A DNA stretch of 64,000 bases from NCBI GenBank assembly GCA_018266255.1, contig JAFEAT010000003.1, forward strand, positions 1-64,000, in the 5' to 3' direction. The DNA comes from Cyanobacteria bacterium SZAS-4. Its GTDB lineage: Bacteria > Cyanobacteriota > Vampirovibrionia > Obscuribacterales > Obscuribacteraceae. Below the pieces are notes generated by a model, which was not told the DNA's origin, made no database searches, and was given only the letters and a program-made list of their open reading frames with translations. Below are positions 59,269 through 64,000 of the stretch, one piece after another; positions within the stretch are counted from its first letter, which is position 1, and every line of letters starts with the position of its first letter. Position numbers and translations under genes: made by a program.

Positions 59269-59946
59269 ATGAATGGAATTCACGATCTTTTGTCGAAACC
59301 ATTTCGCATCGTCGATATCTCGCAACCAATCAAAAGCGATTCCGCCTGTTTCCCAGGCGACACTCCCTTTAGTCGCGAAGTTACTGTTTCTCATCAAGAG
59401 AGTCAGGTCATAAATTTGACCGCACTGACAATGAGTCCACATGTCGGCACTCATGTCGATGCTCCCGTTCACGTGCGCGGATCCATGGATTCGAATACTG
59501 AGACGGTAGGTTCGATGTCACTAGACCCATTTGTCGGCTTGGTCGAGGTAATCGATATCGCTCCATTTGTCGGCGCAATCAAACCAGAACATATTGAAGG
59601 CCATTTGAAAACTAATGCGACCAGGCTTTTAATTCGCACTAGTCACCAAATTCGGTATCAAGTTTTTGAGGATAGTTACGCATTCCTTTCAACAGAAGTG
59701 GTTGATTGGTTGTACAAACGAGGCACTCGGCTGGTCGGTTTAGATAGTCCATCAGTAGATGACACACAGTCGAAAACTTTGTGCGCTCATCACGGATTGT
59801 TGGCAAGAGATATTTTCTGGTTGGAGAATTTGGATCTGACCGCCGCCTCGTGCGGTGAGTATTTTCTCGTCGCTGCTCCACTCAAATTTATGGAATTGGA
59901 AGCTTCGCCCGTTCGTGCATTGTTGCTAGATTGGTCCACTCATTAG
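59269..59946 (+). CDS. kynB: Cyclase-family metal hydrolase, probable kynurenine formamidase
   Basis: 225 residues of the cyclase/arylformamidase family: RIVDISQPIKSDSACFPGDTPFS, then the metal motif GTHVDAPVHVRG (HxGTHxDxPxH type, with His and Asp ligands) and SVDDTQSKTLCAHHGLLARDI. Bacterial KynB hydrolyses N-formylkynurenine to kynurenine. Related enzymes act on other lactams or amides, so the substrate is inferred from the fit to KynB and from the late-kynurenine-like cluster 12 kb upstream. TTG (59266) and ATG (59269) are both possible starts. It is between the asparaginase gene and btpA. Confidence 0.72.
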   Translation: MNGIHDLLSKPFRIVDISQPIKSDSACFPGDTPFSREVTVSHQESQVINLTALTMSPHVGTHVDAPVHVRGSMDSNTETVGSMSLDPFVGLVEVIDIAPFVGAIKPEHIEGHLKTNATRLLIRTSHQIRYQVFEDSYAFLSTEVVDWLYKRGTRLVGLDSPSVDDTQSKTLCAHHGLLARDIFWLENLDLTAASCGEYFLVAAPLKFMELEASPVRALLLDWSTH

Positions 59947-59963
59947 TCGCAAGAGGTTCAAAG

Positions 59964-60752
59964 ATGTTCGGAAGAAAGTGTTCAGTTATCGGCGTCGTCC
60001 ACTTGCCACCGTTGCCTGGCTCAGCCTCCTATGGCGGTTCCATGGAAGCTGTTCTCGGTACCGCTCTCTCTGATGCCATGTCCTATAAAGATGGCGGTGT
60101 GGATGCTTTGATTATTGAGAACATGCATGACGTTCCTTATTTAAGAGGAAGAGTAGAGCCGGAGACTACTGCGGCGATGGCTGTCATAGCGCACGCAATC
60201 AAATATGAAACGGTGTTGCCAATCGGCATCCAAATTTTAGCCGGTGCGAACCTGGAGGCACTGGGTGTTGCAGTTGCCGCAGGCTTAGATTTCTTGCGTG
60301 TCGAAGGTTTTGTTTTTGCCCATGTCGGCGATGAAGGATTGCATCAATCTTGCGCAGCCGAATTGATCCGTAGAAGAGCGATTTTGAAAGCGGAGCATAT
60401 CAAAATTTTCGCAGACATCAAAAAGAAACACGCCGCCCATGCCATCACAGCTGATGTCAGCCTGGTCGAGACTGCTCGCAACGCGGAGTTCTTCAAGGCA
60501 GACGGTGTTGTAGTGACAGGACCAGCGACCGCTCATGCTCCTGAAGAAGAGGAAGTGAGCAGCGTCAGAGCCGGCGTTGCCACGCATGTTTTAGTCGGAT
60601 CTGGTGTCGATAACACAAACATCCGCAAGCTCGCCAAACATGCCGATGCACTGATTGTCGGAAGTTCTCTCAAGTATGACGGCTTGTGGTCGAACGAAGT
60701 CGATCCTGAACGAGTCGAGAAATTGATTCAGGGATTGGCCGCAGCCGTTTGA
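59964..60752 (+). CDS. BtpA-family protein
   Basis: 262 residues. VIGVVHLPPLPGSASYGGSMEAVL, DGGVDALIIENMHDVPYLRG and VLPIGIQILAGANLEALGVAVAAGLDFLRVEGF are BtpA/SgcQ-family motifs. BtpA was described in cyanobacteria as needed for photosystem I accumulation, but homologues occur in many non-photosynthetic bacteria, where some are linked to nucleoside or sugar metabolism. The fold is TIM-barrel-like. The ATG at 59964 has AAGAGG seven bases upstream; the frame extends into the previous gene but this start is cleaner. Confidence 0.85.
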   Translation: MFGRKCSVIGVVHLPPLPGSASYGGSMEAVLGTALSDAMSYKDGGVDALIIENMHDVPYLRGRVEPETTAAMAVIAHAIKYETVLPIGIQILAGANLEALGVAVAAGLDFLRVEGFVFAHVGDEGLHQSCAAELIRRRAILKAEHIKIFADIKKKHAAHAITADVSLVETARNAEFFKADGVVVTGPATAHAPEEEEVSSVRAGVATHVLVGSGVDNTNIRKLAKHADALIVGSSLKYDGLWSNEVDPERVEKLIQGLAAAV

Positions 60753-60799
60753 GCAGCGACATGCACTTCGAGGTTTGAGGCAGCTCGTGTCGCCAATTC

Positions 60800-62395
60800 C
60801 TAAGGCGTATACGATCGTATGGTTTTAAGACTGTTCCAACGTGCTTCTGAGCTTGATGTTGTAGCTGGTGCTGAAGTTGATGCTGCGATTGTTCTAACTT
60901 TCTTGTGCTTCTTAGGTTTGTCTGCAGCCGCGGTTTGCATCATGTCGACGTAGGATGGCGCGCTGCTATACGCATGGCGACGCCCTGGTGTAGAACTGGC
61001 AGTTTCTGACGTCGAGTCGGTATCGTCTGTTTTGACGGGGTTTAAATGTTTGTTTTGATGCTTAGTGGTGACTGGTTTGACCGCAGTTTCAGGCGCGGTA
61101 TCAGCAGGAGCGGGTGTCTGCGTGGTTGTTGGTGTGGTGGTCGGTGTGGTCGTACCGGCAGAAGTATCCGTTGCGGTCGGTGTCACGGGTGGTGCCACCT
61201 TAGTGGTCGTTGCAGAGCTTGGGGGAGCAGTCTCGTGTTGTGCGGGCGGCTGTTGAACAGTTGACATTTTGCGCAATTGAAGCGCCGCAAGTCCTCCAAC
61301 AACAACAACAGCGAGCACTCCTGCCCACACTTTCATCGAAATGCCTTGCAGCACAGCCGCAAGCAGTTCGCCCGGGCTGCGCTGATCGCTCGGGGCGGAC
61401 CGTAAGACCTGGCTCTTGCCTGGCCTTGGAATTGCATTTTCCAAATCGATGCGGAGTTCGTCCATCGACTGGTGGCGATCGTTTGGATCTTTTGCTAGCG
61501 CCTTGAAAACGACTTGTTCCAGTCGTTCAGGAATGTAGAGATCGGGACGTGCCTGCTGGAAAGTGGGTGGCATCTCGCTGATGTGTTTCGACATCGTGTC
61601 GACCATCGTTTTTCCAAGAATTGGAAGTTTTCCAGTCAAAGTTTCGTAGACGACGATACCCATCGAATAAATGTCGGAGCGTTGGTCTAGCTCAGCGCCT
61701 GTACACTGCTCTGGACTCATATAGACAGGGCTTCCGCAGACTTCACCGGCTTGGGTGAGACGTTGCCCATCAGGCGTCGCATTCATCAACTTTGCCACAC
61801 CGAAGTCAACCACTTTGACGAAGTCTTTTTCTTCGTCATAGTTGATCAGAACGAAGTTTGTCGGTTTGACGTCTCGATGGAGTACACCCATTTTGTGTGC
61901 GTGGTCTAACGCATCGCAGGCTTGGGCAAGGATCTTGATGCTACGTTCAACACCTATCTGACCTTCATCTTTGATCACATCTGCCAGAGAAATACCTTGC
62001 AGGTAATCCATGACGATAAAGGGCTGACCACTTGGACTGATGCCGAAGTCGTAGACCGTAATTACGTTAGGATGGCTGATTCTGCTTGCTGACTGCGATT
62101 CTTGCTGGAATCGTTTGACGCTCATTGAGTCGGAAATCAACTGAGCTTGCAACATCTTGATGGCGACGATGCGGTCCATAAGAGCGTGACGGGCTTTGTA
62201 GACAACGCCCATGCCACCATGTCCGATCACTTCTTGAATTTCGTAGTTTCCAGCCAGGGTCGTGCCCAGAAGCGGGTCTTGGACGACGTTGACGAGGAGA
62301 GTGCCGTCGTGAGGACAGGCGGCTACGATGCCCGTGAACTGCCGATTGCACTCCAGGCACACTTTCTCATTTAGTCGTTTGACTTCGGCCGACAC
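60800..62395 (-). CDS. Ser/Thr protein kinase with N-terminal zinc ribbon and C-terminal extracellular region
   Basis: 531 residues. Cys 13, 16 and 27 form a small zinc-ribbon-like motif (CLECNRQF...CPHDG). The kinase domain is classical: GHGGMGVVYKA (58-68), K80 in VAIKML, HRDVKPTN (173-180), DFG (197-199) and SPVYMSPEQCTG. A linker, a membrane segment (about 353-375) and a Pro/Thr-rich outer region follow. No PASTA repeats are present. The start is GTG with GGAG nearby. It is the PknB-like class found in large numbers in cyanobacteria and relatives; substrates are unknown. Confidence 0.9.
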   Translation of the reverse strand: MSAEVKRLNEKVCLECNRQFTGIVAACPHDGTLLVNVVQDPLLGTTLAGNYEIQEVIGHGGMGVVYKARHALMDRIVAIKMLQAQLISDSMSVKRFQQESQSASRISHPNVITVYDFGISPSGQPFIVMDYLQGISLADVIKDEGQIGVERSIKILAQACDALDHAHKMGVLHRDVKPTNFVLINYDEEKDFVKVVDFGVAKLMNATPDGQRLTQAGEVCGSPVYMSPEQCTGAELDQRSDIYSMGIVVYETLTGKLPILGKTMVDTMSKHISEMPPTFQQARPDLYIPERLEQVVFKALAKDPNDRHQSMDELRIDLENAIPRPGKSQVLRSAPSDQRSPGELLAAVLQGISMKVWAGVLAVVVVGGLAALQLRKMSTVQQPPAQHETAPPSSATTTKVAPPVTPTATDTSAGTTTPTTTPTTTQTPAPADTAPETAVKPVTTKHQNKHLNPVKTDDTDSTSETASSTPGRRHAYSSAPSYVDMMQTAAADKPKKHKKVRTIAASTSAPATTSSSEARWNSLKTIRSYTP

Positions 62396-62618
62396 TTTAC
62401 TCCGTAATCATATTTTTTTGCGCTGCTAGCGCGCTGACATTGTAGGGCGAGCTTCTATGAATGTACCCACGTATCATAGCCCACTAAACCATCAGCCCGC
62501 CAAGGGGGCCGTATGTGGGCACCGGTCGGGGAATCCAATCCTGTGCCTCACTTGCAGCTTACTCTGGGCTGAACCTTCAGTTTGTCGCATTGTCGCGACC
62601 CTATTGATCTGCATGCCG

Positions 62619-63848
62619 TCACTGAGCGATGATGGATTTGGCCTCGGTTGTGGGCTCGACATTGCCGTCGAAGACTTCCAGAAAATGCGCTCCCTCGACC
62701 CATTCCGGTTTAAATCCAGTCACGTGAGTTGTCGTGATCAACGTTTGAGTGTCGTTTTTCACCAGTGACATGAGCAGTCCCTGCCGATTTAAGTCGAGTT
62801 CGGCGAGCACGTCATCGAGCAGCAAAATTGGGGGCTCGCTTAGGTGCTCCTGCACTCTTTCCAGTTCAGCGAGTTTGCAAGCCAGCACCAGACTGCGCTG
62901 TTGCCCCTGGCTGGCGAACTCGACTGCGTCGGCCCCATTCAGTGAAAACTTGATGTCGTCTCGATGCGGTCCGCACAGTGTCTGCTTTCGGGCAATTTCC
63001 TCATAGCGTCTTTGCTTCATCAGCACCATCAAACTCTGTGCCAGTTCTGACTCTGGTTGTTCGACAATCTGGCTCGCTGAAACTGAGTCTGCTTCAGGTC
63101 CCTCCTCATCCTCGTCTTTAGACTCTTTGGCTCGAAAAATGTATTCCGCCGTTAGCTTCTCGCGTTTTCCGGAGATGTGTTCTTGATGACGCTCAGCTCT
63201 GGGAAGCAGGTCGTTGAGCAAGTGCAGCCTGTGTTTTATGATTGTCGCTCCCAAGCGCGCCGTTTGTTCGTCCCAAACTCTGAGCTGATCCTGGTCCTCC
63301 ACACTTACTCGTCCTTTCTCGAAGAGCAGCTTGAGGAGCCGGTTCCGTTGTGCGACGCTCTTGAGGTATTTGGACAATATATCTTGATATGCCGGGCGCA
63401 ACGTGATCAAAATATCGTCGATCCAATCGCGCCGAAACTTTGGCCCACCCCGCAAAAGATTCAAATCCGAACTTTTAAAGCTGACCGTAACCAATCGACC
63501 GCGCAATGATTTTGCCGAACCGATCGTTAATCCGTTCACCTTTATCTGTCTCTCGATGCCTCTGGCTCTTGGCTTATCTGTGGGCGCGAGAGCGAAAGTT
63601 GCGATCGCTTCAGCTCCGCCGCTTTCGAAAACCAACTCAATGCGCATATCTGTTTCGCCGGCGCGGATTAAGTCGCCATCTTGCTGAGCGCGCGTTGACC
63701 GACCCAGCGAAATGATTTCAATCGCTTCCAAAAAGTTGGTTTTGCCCTGTGCGTTCTCGCCGATCAGTACATTCCGTCCATCACTCAGGTCGACCGACGA
63801 CCGTTTGTAATTTCTGAAATTAGTCAGGGAAACTTTTTTGACTCGCAC
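62619..63848 (-). CDS. recF: DNA replication and repair protein RecF
   Basis: 409 residues. RecF is an SMC-like ATPase that loads RecA on gapped DNA. Walker A is GENAQGKT (29-36). The signature and Walker B regions are FASQGQQRSLVLACKLAELE and PILLLDDVLAELD. There is an acidic insert near the middle (KESKDEDEEGPEAD), longer than in most RecF proteins. The start is GTG (MRVKKVSLTNFRNYK). It follows the ribF stop by about 20 bases on the same strand. Confidence 0.95.
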   Translation of the reverse strand: MRVKKVSLTNFRNYKRSSVDLSDGRNVLIGENAQGKTNFLEAIEIISLGRSTRAQQDGDLIRAGETDMRIELVFESGGAEAIATFALAPTDKPRARGIERQIKVNGLTIGSAKSLRGRLVTVSFKSSDLNLLRGGPKFRRDWIDDILITLRPAYQDILSKYLKSVAQRNRLLKLLFEKGRVSVEDQDQLRVWDEQTARLGATIIKHRLHLLNDLLPRAERHQEHISGKREKLTAEYIFRAKESKDEDEEGPEADSVSASQIVEQPESELAQSLMVLMKQRRYEEIARKQTLCGPHRDDIKFSLNGADAVEFASQGQQRSLVLACKLAELERVQEHLSEPPILLLDDVLAELDLNRQGLLMSLVKNDTQTLITTTHVTGFKPEWVEGAHFLEVFDGNVEPTTEAKSIIAQ

Positions 63849-63869
63849 AAAAACTCGCTAAAAATGCCG

Positions 63870-64000
63870 TTACGCAGGGAGTTTGTCTTTGGGCATCCCG
63901 TCATTTGACTGGTTGATTAGCGCTCTTGCGACGTTGCAGTCGGCAGCGATTTGTGTGCGTAGAGCCTCGACGCCATCGAACTTTTGCTCTGGTCGCAAAT
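63870..64000 (-). CDS. ribF: Riboflavin kinase / FAD synthetase RibF, C-terminal end (runs off the window)
   Basis: The last 42 codons before a TAA at 63870-63872 read LRPEQKFDGVEALRTQIAAD... and end MPKDKLPA. LRPExKFDxxEALxxQIxxD is the conserved C-terminus of RibF, the bifunctional enzyme that phosphorylates riboflavin and makes FAD. Only this end is visible; the rest lies beyond position 64000. It is immediately upstream of recF on the same strand. Confidence 0.8.
   Translation of the reverse strand, partial: LRPEQKFDGVEALRTQIAADCNVARALINQSNDGMPKDKLPA

Noticed and set aside
1..64000. tRNA, rRNA and riboswitch search by eye
   Set aside because: No cloverleaf-like or known conserved RNA motif was seen in the intergenic regions; a covariance-model search would be needed to exclude small RNAs.

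Overview
The window looks like a chromosomal segment from a non-photosynthetic relative of cyanobacteria (Melainabacteria/Vampirovibrionia, Obscuribacterales-like). This is an inference from gene content. The Hfq protein is of the divergent cyanobacterial type, a BtpA-family protein is present, there are three Ser/Thr protein kinases, and long secreted low-complexity proteins sit among ordinary Gram-negative genes (TolC/RND/MFP efflux, MreBCD-RodZ). No photosynthesis genes, rRNA, tRNA, CRISPR array, complete insertion sequence or prophage were seen.

Layout. 1-3.8 kb (minus): an apparent operon of two YtxH proteins, a small membrane protein, an RsuA/RluB pseudouridine synthase, RodZ and the 5' part of rimO. 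4.0-8.3 kb: an unusual zinc-ribbon/winged-helix protein that looks derived from an IS1595-type transposase, then coaBC and metG. 8.3-15.4 kb: a Tyr/Asn/Gly-rich protein with an amidase-like C-terminus, two tandem membrane-anchored kinases, a leucine-rich-repeat protein, a SAF-domain protein and a coiled-coil protein. 15.4-17.6 kb: a long regulatory-looking gap, then an ABC-2 exporter. 17.6-22.5 kb: an array of palindromic repeats, then mreB-mreC-mreD-mrdA (minus) and hfq. 22.8-31.1 kb: a TPR protein, a glycosyltransferase and a hydroxyacyl-CoA dehydrogenase in one operon; a biotin-dependent carboxylase subunit; ispF; and a secreted-type lysozyme gene with a near-consensus promoter. 31.2-35.0 kb: a response regulator and a large hybrid histidine kinase. 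35.2-41.0 kb: a pair of exported TldD/PmbA-like proteins, an M20 dipeptidase and a thioredoxin-fold protein. 41.0-43.3 kb: a papain-like candidate protease overlapping a small partner gene. 43.6-47.8 kb: a catabolic cluster (lysine-6-dehydrogenase/saccharopine-dehydrogenase-like, SDR, 2-aminomuconate-semialdehyde-dehydrogenase-like ALDH, RidA) that fits the late kynurenine pathway. A candidate kynurenine formamidase lies at 59.3 kb. 48.9-58.1 kb: a two-component system followed by tolC, RND pump and adaptor genes. 58.2-64 kb: an asparaginase, the formamidase, BtpA, a Ser/Thr kinase, recF and the 3' end of ribF.

The most striking non-coding feature is a family of 18-bp palindromes (consensus TCAACCGATGACGGTTGA) flanked by A-runs and T-runs. 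Nine copies lie only between genes. They look like bidirectional terminators that are dispersed and, in one place, tandemly amplified. The best candidates for undescribed biology are this repeat family, the transposase-derived zinc-ribbon/DprA-type winged-helix protein, the exported TldD/TldE-like pair, and the papain-like protein with its overlapping partner gene.
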